NCBI RefSeq assembly: GCF_007827695.1
Contig: NZ_VITA01000006.1
Span: forward strand, 62,001 to 126,000
Origin: Sinorhizobium medicae
GTDB lineage: Bacteria; Pseudomonadota; Alphaproteobacteria; Rhizobiales; Rhizobiaceae
DNA length: 64,000 nt
Direction of reading: 5' to 3'
The stretch's first letter is position 1; every line of letters starts with the position of its first letter. A model generated the notes under the pieces. That model was not told the DNA's origin and made no database searches. It was given only the letters and a program-made list of their open reading frames with translations. Below, in pieces: positions 35,774 to 44,735 of this stretch. Made by a program: the position numbers and the translations under genes.

Positions 35774-36790
35774 TCATGACTTCAACCTGCGCTTTTGCGG
35801 CCGTTCGATGCGCTGGCTGCGCGGCGAGGAAACGTGTTGAATACTCTCCGGCTTGGGTACACGGCTGCGGATAACCGTGCGGGCGGATATCTGCAACTCC
35901 GGCATTGGGTCGCTTTCGAGTGCGGCAAAAAGCCAGTCGATGAAAACGCGCACGATCGGCGCGGCGCGCACCTCGTTGCGGCAGGCAATGAAGAAGGCGT
36001 CATTGGCCGGAACCGTCAGGTCGAAGGGGGCGATCAACTCGCCGCGGGCGATCAGGCTGCCGGCGGTGATTGTGTCGCCGAGCGCAACGCCCTGATTGTG
36101 GAGCGCCGCCTCGGTCGAAAGGCGTGCATCGCTCATGAAATGCTGGCGGCCGCGCTGCAGGTCGGTCGCGTCGGCTGCAGCGAGCCAGGTGTTCCATTCG
36201 CGGCCGTCGTCGCCATGCAGCATCACGTGGTCCCGCAAGTCCCGGATGGAGCGCAGCGGTCTCATATTGAGAAGCGTCGGGCTGACGACCGGAAAAAGCG
36301 CGAGCCGGCTCCAGAGCCTTGCCCAGCAATCCTGCCAGTTGCCGTCCCCATAGAGAAGGCAGACATCGACGTCGGGGGAATCGAGGTGAGCCTCGTCATT
36401 GGAGGCGATCAGCCTCAACTGGACATCGGGGAACTGCTCGGTGAAGAGGTGCAGACGGGGGATCATCCAGAAGGAGAGCAATGCCGGGACGCAGGTGACG
36501 GTAAGCTCGCCGCTGGTCGCAGGCCGCGTCATCGCCGCTGTCGCGGCTGCGATTTCGGCGAAGGCATGCGTGACCGCCGGCAGAAGCAATGCACCCTGCG
36601 GCGTCAGCTTCAATCTCTTGCCCCCACGCTCGAAAAGGGGCGCGTTGAAGGAAGCTTCGAGCGCGCGGATCTGGTGACTGACGGCCCCGTGGGTGACGTT
36701 GAGCTCACGCGCCGCGGCGGAAACGGAGCCGCGCCGGGCCGTTGCCTCGAAGGCGCGAAGCGGGTTCAGCGGGGGCAGGCGGCTCGACAA
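35774..36790 (-). CDS. LysR family transcriptional regulator (GcvA-like)
   Basis: LTTR of 338 residues. The N-terminus PPLNPLRAFEATARRGSVSA and the HTH with AARELNVTHGAVSHQIRALE place it in the GcvA/AmpR-like group. It carries a ~35-residue basic tail after the effector domain, which is longer than usual. It is divergent from the ureohydrolase gene at 37011 and upstream of the aminotransferase, so it may regulate either or both. Confidence 0.9.
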   Translation of the reverse strand: MSSRLPPLNPLRAFEATARRGSVSAAARELNVTHGAVSHQIRALEASFNAPLFERGGKRLKLTPQGALLLPAVTHAFAEIAAATAAMTRPATSGELTVTCVPALLSFWMIPRLHLFTEQFPDVQLRLIASNDEAHLDSPDVDVCLLYGDGNWQDCWARLWSRLALFPVVSPTLLNMRPLRSIRDLRDHVMLHGDDGREWNTWLAAADATDLQRGRQHFMSDARLSTEAALHNQGVALGDTITAGSLIARGELIAPFDLTVPANDAFFIACRNEVRAAPIVRVFIDWLFAALESDPMPELQISARTVIRSRVPKPESIQHVSSPRSQRIERPQKRRLKS

Positions 36791-37010
36791 GAAACAACTC
36801 CGGGAGAGGCGATGAGCATGTGAATTTTTCTCACACTAAATGCTATAACAATGTCAATTGATTTTCCAGAAGATTTGTCTCCTAATATGCGCAACAAGGC
36901 ACAAGAAGCCGGGGAACCTGATCGCGCCGCTTCGGATCGGCAATGCGCAAGACTTGGCTTGCGGAGCATCATGTGCGAGCCCCCGGCCGAACGAAACGGA
37001 GGTCCGCCGC

Positions 37011-38069
37011 ATGGCTTGGGATGAACAGAAACTCAACGAACTGAAGGCGAAATATGGCGAAAGCCATGGCGGAGAGCTCTTTGATCCGACCTTTCGCAAG
37101 GTTGCGGACAAGATCTTCACGAAGAGCGGCACGCGGCTGGCACCCTATTCCGGCATACCGACGTTCCTGACCGCTCCCCAGATGCCTGTTGAGGCCGAGA
37201 ATCCGGATTTCGGAAACCTTCAGGTGGCGATGATCGGCGTTCCCATGGACCTCGGCGTCACCAATCGTCCGGGTGCGCGCTTCGGGCCGCGGGCGCTTCG
37301 CGCGATCGAGCGCATCGGCCCCTATAACCACGTGCTCGGCTGTGCTCCCGTGCATGATCTTCGGGTCGCCGATATCGGTGATGTTCCCTTCCGCAGCCGC
37401 TACCGGCTTGAAATCAGCCACGAGGACATCGAAACGCGGATCCACCAGATCGTCGATGCGGGTGTCGTGCCGCTCTCGGTCGGCGGCGACCATTCGATCA
37501 CGCATCCGATCCTCAAGGCCGTCGGCAGGAAGCAGCCGGTCGGCATGATCCATATCGACGCGCATTGCGATACCGGCGGCGCTTTCGATCTCACCAAGTT
37601 CCACCACGGCGGCCCGTTCCGCAACGCCGTTCTCGACGGTGTGCTCGATCCGACCCGCGTCGTCCAGATCGGCATCCGTGGTTCTGCCGAATATCTGTGG
37701 GAGTTCTCCTACGAGTCCGGCATGACGGTCATTCATGCGGAGGAGGTCGGTGGGCGGGGCATTCCCGCGATCATCGAGAAGGCAAAGAAGATCGTCGGCG
37801 ATGGCCCGACCTATCTTTCCTTCGATATCGACAGCCTTGATCCGAGCTTCGCGCCTGGCACCGGTACGCCCGAAGTCGGGGGCCTGACCACCCGTGAGGT
37901 CCTGGAGTTGATCCGTGGGCTGAAGGGCGTCAATCTCGTCGGTGGCGATGTCGTCGAAGTGGCGCCGCAATACGACGCGACCACCAATACCGCTCACGCC
38001 GGCGCCCAGGTGCTCTTCGAGATACTGAGCCTGATGGTCTTCAGTCCGTCCGTTACAGCCAAAGGCTGA
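37011..38069 (+). CDS. Agmatinase/guanidino-acid ureohydrolase (arginase family)
   Basis: Manganese ureohydrolase of 352 residues that should split a guanidino compound into urea and an amine. Metal-ligand motifs are intact: GGDHS with His161, HIDAHCD with Asp183, His185 and Asp187, and SFDIDSLDP with Asp272 and Asp274. The ATG at 37011 has GGAGGT seven bases upstream and removes an unrelated 51-residue extension. The protein is longer than E. coli agmatinase because of its N-terminal region; agmatine, guanidinobutyrate or guanidinopropionate are all possible substrates. It precedes a Pot-type importer operon and would feed urea to urease. Confidence 0.87.
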   Translation: MAWDEQKLNELKAKYGESHGGELFDPTFRKVADKIFTKSGTRLAPYSGIPTFLTAPQMPVEAENPDFGNLQVAMIGVPMDLGVTNRPGARFGPRALRAIERIGPYNHVLGCAPVHDLRVADIGDVPFRSRYRLEISHEDIETRIHQIVDAGVVPLSVGGDHSITHPILKAVGRKQPVGMIHIDAHCDTGGAFDLTKFHHGGPFRNAVLDGVLDPTRVVQIGIRGSAEYLWEFSYESGMTVIHAEEVGGRGIPAIIEKAKKIVGDGPTYLSFDIDSLDPSFAPGTGTPEVGGLTTREVLELIRGLKGVNLVGGDVVEVAPQYDATTNTAHAGAQVLFEILSLMVFSPSVTAKG

Positions 38070-38242
38070 TGCATTGAAGAATGATCCGGTGCCGTTGCTC
38101 GTGGCGGGCAGGGGCGGATCACGGTAATCTGAAGGACGACGGTTGACATTCCGCTGATGCGCGGCGGGGACCAAAAGCGCAAAGAATCAACTAGAACAAG
38201 GGAACGCGGCCAACAGCCGCCAAAGAACAAAGGAGACATGCG

Positions 38243-39322
38243 ATGATCATCAATTCCATCAAGCGGCGCACGCTGCTCGGTGCGGGGCTTGCCGGCGCCT
38301 CGGTGCTGGCGATGCCCTCGGTGCTGCGGGCGCAAGACAGGTCGCTGAAAGTCGGCGTCTATGGCGGCTACTTCAAGGACTCGTTCGACAAAAACATCTT
38401 CCCCGAATTCACCAAGGCATCGGGCATCGCGATCGAATCCGTCGCCGAGCCTACCGGCGAGGCGTGGCTCGTCCAGCTCGAACAGGCCGCCCGTGCCGGA
38501 CAGGCGCCCGCGGACGTTTCCATGATGTCGCAGGTGGCGATGCTGAAAGGGCAGGCGACTGATCTCTGGACCCCGATCGACATGGCGAAGATCAAGAACG
38601 GCTCGAACCTGATCGAGCGATTCGTCAACAAGTATCCGGACGGCCGCATCGCCGGTATCGGAGCCGTCTCCTGGTACATCACGCTCGTGACCAACACCGA
38701 CAGCTACAAGGAGGCGCCGACCTCATGGGAGGCGTTCTGGGATCCGGCGAATGCCGACAAGCTCGGTCTCCTGGCGCTGGTTTCCAATTCCTTCCTGCTC
38801 GAAGTAACCGCCAAGACCTTCATGGGCGGCACCAATGCGTTGGACACGGAAGAAGGGATTCTCAAGGCATTCGAGAAGCTGGCCGAGGTGAAGCCGAACG
38901 TCCGCCTCTGGTACCGCGACGAAGCGCAGTTCGAGCAGGCGCTGAAATCGGGCGAAATCCCGATGGGACAATATTATCATGACGTCACGGGCCTCGCGGC
39001 GGCCGACGGTCACCCGGTCCGTTCCACCTTCCCGAAGGAGGGCGGCATCCAGGATTCCGGCTGCTGGGCCGTGTCGCGTGCCTCTCAGAAGGTCGAAGAA
39101 GCGCATATCTTCATCGATTACATGTGCCAGCCCGCGGTTCAGGCAACGCTCTCGCGCAAGGTTGGCACCTCGCCGACGGTCAAGCGCGAGTCCACCGATC
39201 TGACGGACAAGGAGTTTGCCGGCGTTTCCTCGGACATCGAGCCGATCGTTCCGCGCTACGACCTCTACCAGACGAAGTCGGATTGGCTGAACCAGAAATG
39301 GACGGAGCTGATCGTCGGCTGA
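38243..39322 (+). CDS. Polyamine-type ABC transporter substrate-binding protein (PotD-like)
   Basis: Periplasmic binding protein of 359 residues. The N-terminus KRRTLLGAGLAGASVLAMP with a VLRAQ cleavage site looks like a Tat signal. The mature part (VGVYGGYFKDSFDK...) matches the SBP_bac_8/PotD group that binds polyamines, spermidine/putrescine or related cations. AAAGGAGA precedes ATG 38243. It is followed by a stem-loop, then potA-, potB- and potC-like genes. Confidence 0.9.
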   Translation: MIINSIKRRTLLGAGLAGASVLAMPSVLRAQDRSLKVGVYGGYFKDSFDKNIFPEFTKASGIAIESVAEPTGEAWLVQLEQAARAGQAPADVSMMSQVAMLKGQATDLWTPIDMAKIKNGSNLIERFVNKYPDGRIAGIGAVSWYITLVTNTDSYKEAPTSWEAFWDPANADKLGLLALVSNSFLLEVTAKTFMGGTNALDTEEGILKAFEKLAEVKPNVRLWYRDEAQFEQALKSGEIPMGQYYHDVTGLAAADGHPVRSTFPKEGGIQDSGCWAVSRASQKVEEAHIFIDYMCQPAVQATLSRKVGTSPTVKRESTDLTDKEFAGVSSDIEPIVPRYDLYQTKSDWLNQKWTELIVG

Positions 39323-39337
39323 GACCTGACACGGCGA

Positions 39338-39364
39338 CGCCGCCTCGGTCTTACCGGGGCGGCG
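39338..39364 (+). terminator. Stem-loop after the PotD-like gene
   Basis: CGCCGCCTCGG (39338-39348) and CCGGGGCGGCG (39354-39364) pair over 11 positions as RNA, with one G-U pair. A second, smaller palindrome TAAACCG/CGGTTTA follows (39383-39400). Placed between potD and potA, these likely stabilise the potD message or partly terminate it. Confidence 0.55.
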
Positions 39365-39496
39365 CATTGGACGCACGGACCTTAAACCGGGAGCGGTTTA
39401 GGGATAAGCTGATGTGGAATCTTTCAAAATGTCACCGCGGCAGCGCCTCTGACGTGGCCGGTGACAGCCGCGTATGAGGCCAGAAACGGGGAAATT

Positions 39497-40534
39497 ATGT
39501 CGGGACTTGCCCTTCAAAACGTCGTCAAGGAATTCGGATCGTTCAGGGCCGTCAACGATGTCGACCTGACGGTGCCGCACGGAACGTTCGTCTGCATGCT
39601 CGGGCCGTCGGGTTGCGGCAAGACCACGCTCCTGCGCATGATTGCCGGTCTCGACCTGCCGACCTCGGGTGCCATAGGGCTCGACGGCGAGGACATCACC
39701 CGTGTTCCGACGCATAAGCGCAATCTCGGCATGGTCTTTCAGTCGCTTGCGCTGTTTCCACATCTGACCGTCGGCGAGAACATTGCCTATCCCCTGCGCA
39801 TTCGCGGCGCGCCGAAGGAAGACCAGAGAAAGCGGGTGGACGAACTCCTGTCGATGATCCACCTGTCGGGCTATGCCGACCGGCCGGTTTCGAAGCTGTC
39901 CGGCGGCCAGCGCCAGCGTGTGGCAATTGCCCGGGCGTTGGCTATATCGCCGAAGCTCTTCCTGCTCGACGAACCGCTGTCGGCGCTCGATGCCAAGCTG
40001 CGCGAAGCGATGCAGGTCGAACTCAGGCAGTTGCAGCAGAAGCTCGGCATCACCACCATCGTCGTCACCCATGACCAGCGTGAGGCGATGACCATGGCCG
40101 ACACGGTCGTCGTCATGAATGGCGGCGAGATCCGGCAGGCCGCCTCGCCGATCGAGATCTACCGCCGGCCGGCCGACAGCTTCGTCGCCGACTTCATAGG
40201 CCAGACCAATCTGGTCGAGGCAGAAACGGACAGGTCCGGCCGTGTGACGGTGTTCGGTCAGCCGGTTCCAGGTCTCGACCTGCCCGCCGGCGCGGCGAAG
40301 GCAATGCTTTCAATCCGTCCCGAGGACGTGCACCTGACCGCGCCGGGTGCGGGGGCGCTTACCGGCACGGTGACTTTCGTGCGCGATCTCGGCGGTACGA
40401 TCGAGACATTCGTCGACGTCGCCGGCCGGCAGATCGTCGCCGTCTCCACGCCGCGTGCGCGGCCGGAGGTCACGGTAGGGCAGCAGGTCGGCATTGGTCT
40501 CACGCCTGATGTTTGCGTGGTGCTCGCCAAATGA
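39497..40534 (+). CDS. Polyamine-type ABC transporter ATP-binding protein (PotA-like)
   Basis: ATPase of 345 residues. Walker A GPSGCGKTT lies near 38-46, signature LSGGQRQR near 134, and Walker B LFLLDEPLSALDA near 154. A C-terminal TOBE domain includes LSIRPEDVHL. ATG 39497 is preferred: GGGGAAA precedes it and the upstream extension is non-conserved. Its stop overlaps the start of the next gene (ATGA), so the four pot genes form one coupled unit. Confidence 0.92.
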   Translation: MSGLALQNVVKEFGSFRAVNDVDLTVPHGTFVCMLGPSGCGKTTLLRMIAGLDLPTSGAIGLDGEDITRVPTHKRNLGMVFQSLALFPHLTVGENIAYPLRIRGAPKEDQRKRVDELLSMIHLSGYADRPVSKLSGGQRQRVAIARALAISPKLFLLDEPLSALDAKLREAMQVELRQLQQKLGITTIVVTHDQREAMTMADTVVVMNGGEIRQAASPIEIYRRPADSFVADFIGQTNLVEAETDRSGRVTVFGQPVPGLDLPAGAAKAMLSIRPEDVHLTAPGAGALTGTVTFVRDLGGTIETFVDVAGRQIVAVSTPRARPEVTVGQQVGIGLTPDVCVVLAK

Positions 40535-41385
40535 GACGCGAACCGCCCCGGACCCTCGCCGACTATCTGCCGCTTTTCTTCCCCGCGGGCATGCTCACGA
40601 TTTTCTTCGTGGTACCCTTCGGCACGATGATCGCCGTCAGTTTCTTTCAGCGCCAGCAGGGCGGCTTCTATACGCCGGCCTTCGTTTACGACAATTATGC
40701 CCGCTTCCTCTCGGCCTTCTTCGGCGGTGTGCTTGGCTTTTCGCTGATGTTGGCGATCACGGTCGCCCTGTGCTGCGTCGTGTTGGCGCTGCCCTTCACC
40801 TATCTGCTCACGCGCATGTCGCGCCGGGTCCAGGTGGTCTGGCTCGTGGCTCTGCTCTCCGTGCTTTCTCTCTCCGAAGTCATTATCGGCTTTGCGTGGT
40901 CGACCCTTTTCTCGCGCACTGCCGGCATCACCAACATCCTTGTTGCGCTCGGGCTCATGGGTGAGGCGAAGGCGCTTACTCCGAGCTTCGCCGCTGTGCT
41001 GACGGGCATGGTCTATCAAGCATTTCCCTACACGGTGCTCGTGCTTTTCCCTGCGCTCGTGCGCCTTGATCCGACGCTGACCGAAGCGGCACGCACGCTC
41101 GGCGCGTCCCCGCTCAGGGCGTTCTTCACCGTGGTGGTTCCAGCGCTGCGGAACACGATCACGGCCACGCTGATCATGGTCTTCATCTTCGCGCTCGGTT
41201 CCTATCTCTTGCCGCAGCTGCTCGGGCGGCCGCAGCACTGGACGCTCTCGGTGCTCATCACCGATCAGGCAATCTACCAGTCCAACATGCCGTTCGCCGC
41301 GGCGATGGCAGTGTTCCTCGTGCTGGTGACGCTGGGGCTGGTGGCGCTTACGGTGCTTGCCGGACGAAGGGGAGAAGCGGCATGA
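40531..41385 (+). CDS. Polyamine-type ABC transporter permease (PotB-like)
   Basis: Inner-membrane permease of 284 residues. The first helix (LFFPAGMLTIFFVVPFGTMI) and the EAA loop LTEAARTLGASPLRAFFTVV are typical of the PotB/CysTW group. The start overlaps the PotA stop and the stop overlaps the PotC start, both as ATGA. It forms the channel with the next gene's product. Confidence 0.92.
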   Translation: MRREPPRTLADYLPLFFPAGMLTIFFVVPFGTMIAVSFFQRQQGGFYTPAFVYDNYARFLSAFFGGVLGFSLMLAITVALCCVVLALPFTYLLTRMSRRVQVVWLVALLSVLSLSEVIIGFAWSTLFSRTAGITNILVALGLMGEAKALTPSFAAVLTGMVYQAFPYTVLVLFPALVRLDPTLTEAARTLGASPLRAFFTVVVPALRNTITATLIMVFIFALGSYLLPQLLGRPQHWTLSVLITDQAIYQSNMPFAAAMAVFLVLVTLGLVALTVLAGRRGEAA

Positions 41386-42183
41386 CGTCTGCTTTCCGCA
41401 CGCTCTATTTCTTCCTGATCGGCCTTTTTCTCGCGCTGCCGCTGATCGTCGTTGCCGGTGTCTCGGTCAATGCGAAGCAGACGCTCGCCTTCCCCCCCCC
41501 AGGGCTTCTCCACCTCATGGTATGGCGAGATCTTCCTGAACCCGGAATGGCGCAGCGCACTTTTCGCCTCGGTGACGCTGGCGCTTCTTTCGGCCGCACT
41601 TGCGGTCGCGATCGCGCTGCCGCTCGCCTGGTTTCTGTGGCGCCGCGTGGCGCCCTGGGCGAACATCTTCCAGCTTCTGGGCGTCGCGCCCTTCACCCTG
41701 CCTCCGGTCATTACGGCGCTCGGCCTGCTCACCTTCTGGGCGACCGCAGGCTTCTATGGGCAGCCCTGGACCGCCGTCGTCAGCCATGCGATCTTTTTTG
41801 TCACGCTGCCGCTGGTGACGCTGTCGCTTGGCTTCACCTCGATCGATCGGTCGCTGGTCGAAGCGGCCTCTACGATGGGCGCGGATGACCGCACGATCTT
41901 TCGCACCATCGTTCTGCCGCTTATCCTGCCTTACATCGTCTCCGGCTACGCATTCGCTTTCGTGCTCTCGCTCAACGAATATATCGTTGCTTACATGACC
42001 GTCGGCTTCACCATGGAGACGCTGCCGATCAAGATCTTCAACGCGCTTCGGTACGGCTATACGCCGACCATGGCCTCCGTGACGGTCCTTTTCGTCGTGA
42101 CGGCTGCGGTGATCTTCAGCCTCGTCGCCCGCTTCGGAGATCTGCCGAAGCTGCTCGGCGCCATGTCATCGGACGGAAAGTAG
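41382..42183 (+). pseudogene. Polyamine-type ABC transporter permease (PotC-like), frameshifted at a C9 run
   Basis: Second permease of the importer. It begins at the ATGA overlap (41382), continues to NAKQTLAFPP, and is then broken in a run of nine C (41492-41500). In the next frame, QGFSTSWYGEIFLNPEWRSA and the rest of a normal PotC, including the EAA loop VEAASTMGADDRTIFRTIVL, continue to TAG 42181-42183. Removing one C restores 266 residues, the expected length. Long C runs slip both in cells and in sequencing, so this may be a sequencing error, a real null allele, or a phase-variable site. Confidence 0.85.
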
Positions 42184-42960
42184 ATGAAGCTCGCCGTTCT
42201 GCAGATGAAGAGCACCGGCGGCGACGTTGCCGCCAATCTCGCCCGCATCGGGCGGGCGGCGATCGACGCTTCCGGCAAGGGCGCGACCCTGCTCGTCGCG
42301 CCCGAACTCGCAATCACCGGCTATGGCGCGGGGGAAGCGATCGTCGAACTTGCCGAGCCGCCGGATGGGCCGATCGTTCAGGAATTGCGACGCATCTCAC
42401 GGCAGACCGGCACCGCCATCATCGCCGGTTTCGCAGAGCAAAGCGGGCACACCGTCTACAACAGCGCCGTTCATGTCGACGGCGATACGGCACCGACCGT
42501 CTACCGGAAGTCGCATCTCTACGGCGATTACGAGCGTTCGCTGTTCAGCCCGGCCGAGCCGTCGACGCGCCTCTTCGAACATCGGGGCGTCACCTGCGGC
42601 ATGCTGATATGCTACGACGTGGAATTTCCTGAAAACGTCCGCCGGCTGGCGCTCGCGGGCGCCGATGCGGTGCTGGTGCCGACCGCTCTTCCGGCCGGCT
42701 GGTCCGGCACCTTCATCGCCGAGCACATGATCCAGACGAGGGCTTTCGAGAATCAGGTTTTCGTCGCTTACGCCAACCACTGCGGCTCGGACGATATGTT
42801 CTCCTTTGCGGGAATGTCGCGTATTGCGTCACCGGATGGCCAGGTCATGGCAAAGAGCGGCTCCACGGATGAGACCCTGATTTTCGCCGAAATCGACCCG
42901 CAGGCATTTGCCATTTCCCGGGCGGAGAATACTTATCTCAATGACTTGCAACGCGACTGA
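42184..42960 (+). CDS. Carbon-nitrogen hydrolase (nitrilase superfamily amidase)
   Basis: Cytoplasmic amidase of 258 residues. The Glu-Lys-Cys triad is visible as Glu41 (APELAITGYG), Lys109 (YRKSHLYG) and Cys143 (GMLICYDVEFPE). It starts immediately after the PotC stop, so it belongs to the pot operon and probably acts on the imported compound or a product of the ureohydrolase branch. Omega-amidase, carbamoyl-putrescine hydrolase and simple amidase activities are all possible. Confidence 0.88.
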   Translation: MKLAVLQMKSTGGDVAANLARIGRAAIDASGKGATLLVAPELAITGYGAGEAIVELAEPPDGPIVQELRRISRQTGTAIIAGFAEQSGHTVYNSAVHVDGDTAPTVYRKSHLYGDYERSLFSPAEPSTRLFEHRGVTCGMLICYDVEFPENVRRLALAGADAVLVPTALPAGWSGTFIAEHMIQTRAFENQVFVAYANHCGSDDMFSFAGMSRIASPDGQVMAKSGSTDETLIFAEIDPQAFAISRAENTYLNDLQRD

Positions 42961-43119
42961 TCTGCCGCATCGTTCTTAAATGGAGGACAATCCGTTCGCG
43001 TTGTGCCCTCTTTCGGAAACGCCTGGCCGGGTCGATATTCTGCTCAACCGAAGTGCCCGCTCTACAGCGCCGGGCGTCTGACGCAGGTGGCGCTGCCGCA
43101 TAGCGACAAGGAGGCAATC

Positions 43120-44073
43120 ATGAGCTTGCAACTGACTGGAATCCACCATCTGACCGCGATCACCGCGAACGCGCCCGAAAACCTGCGCTTTTATACGAGG
43201 ACGCTGGGTTTGCGTCTGGTCAAGAAGACCGTCAATCAGGACGACACCACAGCCTATCATCTCTTTTACGCCGACGGACTGGCGAGCCCGGGCACCGACC
43301 TGACCTTCTTCGACTGGCCGGTCGGGCGCGAAGGGCGCGGCACGCACAGCATCTCGCGAACGGGGCTCCGGGTCGGCAGCGCCGAGACTGTAGGATGGTG
43401 GAAGCGCCGATTCGAGGAGTTGAAGGTCGCTTCCGGTGAAATTGCCGAAATCGATGGCCGCATCTCCCTCGAATTCGAAGATGGAGAGGGCCAGCGTTTC
43501 AGACTCGTCGATGATGGCGGATCGTCACCATCCCACCCCTGGGAAAGGAGCCCGGTACCTTCCGAGCATCAGATCAAGGGCCTTGGGCCGATCACCATCA
43601 GCGTGCCTGATATCACCAATACCGCGCTCGTGCTGACTGAAGTGATGAACATGGCCGAGCTGCGCCGCTATCCTTCGCCCGAAGGCACCGGGGAGGTACA
43701 TGTCTTCTCCATGGGCCAGGGCGGGCCGGCGGCCGAACTGCATGTTGCAGTCCAGCCCGATCTGCCGACCGCGCGCCAGGGGGCCGGGGGCGTCCACCAC
43801 GTCGCCTTCCGGGCGCCGGATGTCGAAACGCTGCATCAATGGACGGAGCGGCTGAGTGAATTCCGCCTCCCGTCGAGCGGCGAGGTCGAGCGCTTCTACT
43901 TCCGGTCTCTCTATTTCCGCGAGCCCAACGGGATCCTTTTCGAGATCGCCACTGACGGGCCTGGCTTTGCCGTCGACGAGTCCCTGGAATCGCTTGGCGA
44001 AAGCCTGTCGCTGCCGCCGTTCCTCGAGCCGAAGCGCGCGCAGATCGAGGCTGGGCTGAAGCCTTTGGAGTAG
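43120..44073 (+). CDS. VOC/glyoxalase-fold ring-cleaving dioxygenase-like protein (MhqO-like)
   Basis: Metal-dependent VOC protein of 317 residues with two paired-beta domains (about 7-140 and 155-295). It shows GIHHLTAIT at the start, VHHVAFRAP near 222-230, and [14 protein letters not shown] near 282-295, which supply the expected His/Glu metal ligands. It resembles Bacillus MhqO-type dioxygenases, which act on hydroquinones. AAGGAGG six bases before ATG 43120 sets the start. It is followed by a strong terminator and an FMN reductase gene. Confidence 0.85.
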   Translation: MSLQLTGIHHLTAITANAPENLRFYTRTLGLRLVKKTVNQDDTTAYHLFYADGLASPGTDLTFFDWPVGREGRGTHSISRTGLRVGSAETVGWWKRRFEELKVASGEIAEIDGRISLEFEDGEGQRFRLVDDGGSSPSHPWERSPVPSEHQIKGLGPITISVPDITNTALVLTEVMNMAELRRYPSPEGTGEVHVFSMGQGGPAAELHVAVQPDLPTARQGAGGVHHVAFRAPDVETLHQWTERLSEFRLPSSGEVERFYFRSLYFREPNGILFEIATDGPGFAVDESLESLGESLSLPPFLEPKRAQIEAGLKPLE

Positions 44074-44082
44074 ATCCGATAC

Positions 44083-44108
44083 GGAAAGCCGGGACGATCC
44101 GGCTTTCC
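44083..44108 (+). terminator. Rho-independent terminator after the VOC dioxygenase gene
   Basis: GGAAAGCCGG (44083-44092) and CCGGCTTTCC (44099-44108) form a perfect 10-bp stem with a 6-base loop, followed by TTTT. It lies 9 bases after the stop. Confidence 0.85.
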
Positions 44109-44177
44109 TTTTGCGCAGATGCCCCTAAATCATTCGCTGAGTTGAATAATGGCGTCGCGAGCGAAGGATGGTTACCC

Positions 44178-44735
44178 ATGACGAAGCTTCTCGGCATATC
44201 GGGCAGCCTGCGGAAGGCCTCCTACAACACCGCATTGCTCAGAGCCGCACAAACAGTGGCGCCGGACGGGGTGACGTTCGAGACCGCGACATTGCATGGC
44301 ATCCCTCTTTATGATGGAGACCTGGAGGCAGAAAGCGGCGTCCCGGCCGCCGCAGAGGCGCTCAAGCGTAAGATCGTCGCGGCCGATGGCGTCATCCTTT
44401 TTACGCCGGAATACAACAACTCGGTCCCGGGCGTTTTCAAGAATGCGATCGACTGGCTGAGCCGCCCGCCAGCCGATATAAAGAAGGTCTTCGGCGGCCG
44501 GCCGTTCGCACTTGCCGGCGGTTCTTCCGGAAGCTTCGGGACCATTCTCAGCCAGAACGCCTGGTTGGCGGTGATGCGGACGCTCGGCGCCGAAATCTGG
44601 TCGGGCAAGCGGCTGATGGTGCCGAAGGCCGACACGCTTTTCGATGACGCGGGACGGCTGAAAGACGAGCAGACACGCGAGCGGCTAGGCGGTTTCATCA
44701 AAGCCTTTGCCGACCACGTCGCGACGAAGGCATAG
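44178..44735 (+). CDS. NADPH-dependent FMN reductase
   Basis: Flavodoxin-fold reductase of 185 residues. The FMN phosphate loop GISGSLRKASYN lies near 6-17, and PEYNNSVPGVFKNAIDWLSR near 77-96 is the family signature. Related proteins reduce quinones, chromate or azo dyes. GAAGGA lies nine bases before ATG 44178. Its stop touches the stop of the convergent dioxygenase-hydrolase gene with no bases between, and both probably serve one detoxification function. Confidence 0.87.
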   Translation: MTKLLGISGSLRKASYNTALLRAAQTVAPDGVTFETATLHGIPLYDGDLEAESGVPAAAEALKRKIVAADGVILFTPEYNNSVPGVFKNAIDWLSRPPADIKKVFGGRPFALAGGSSGSFGTILSQNAWLAVMRTLGAEIWSGKRLMVPKADTLFDDAGRLKDEQTRERLGGFIKAFADHVATKA

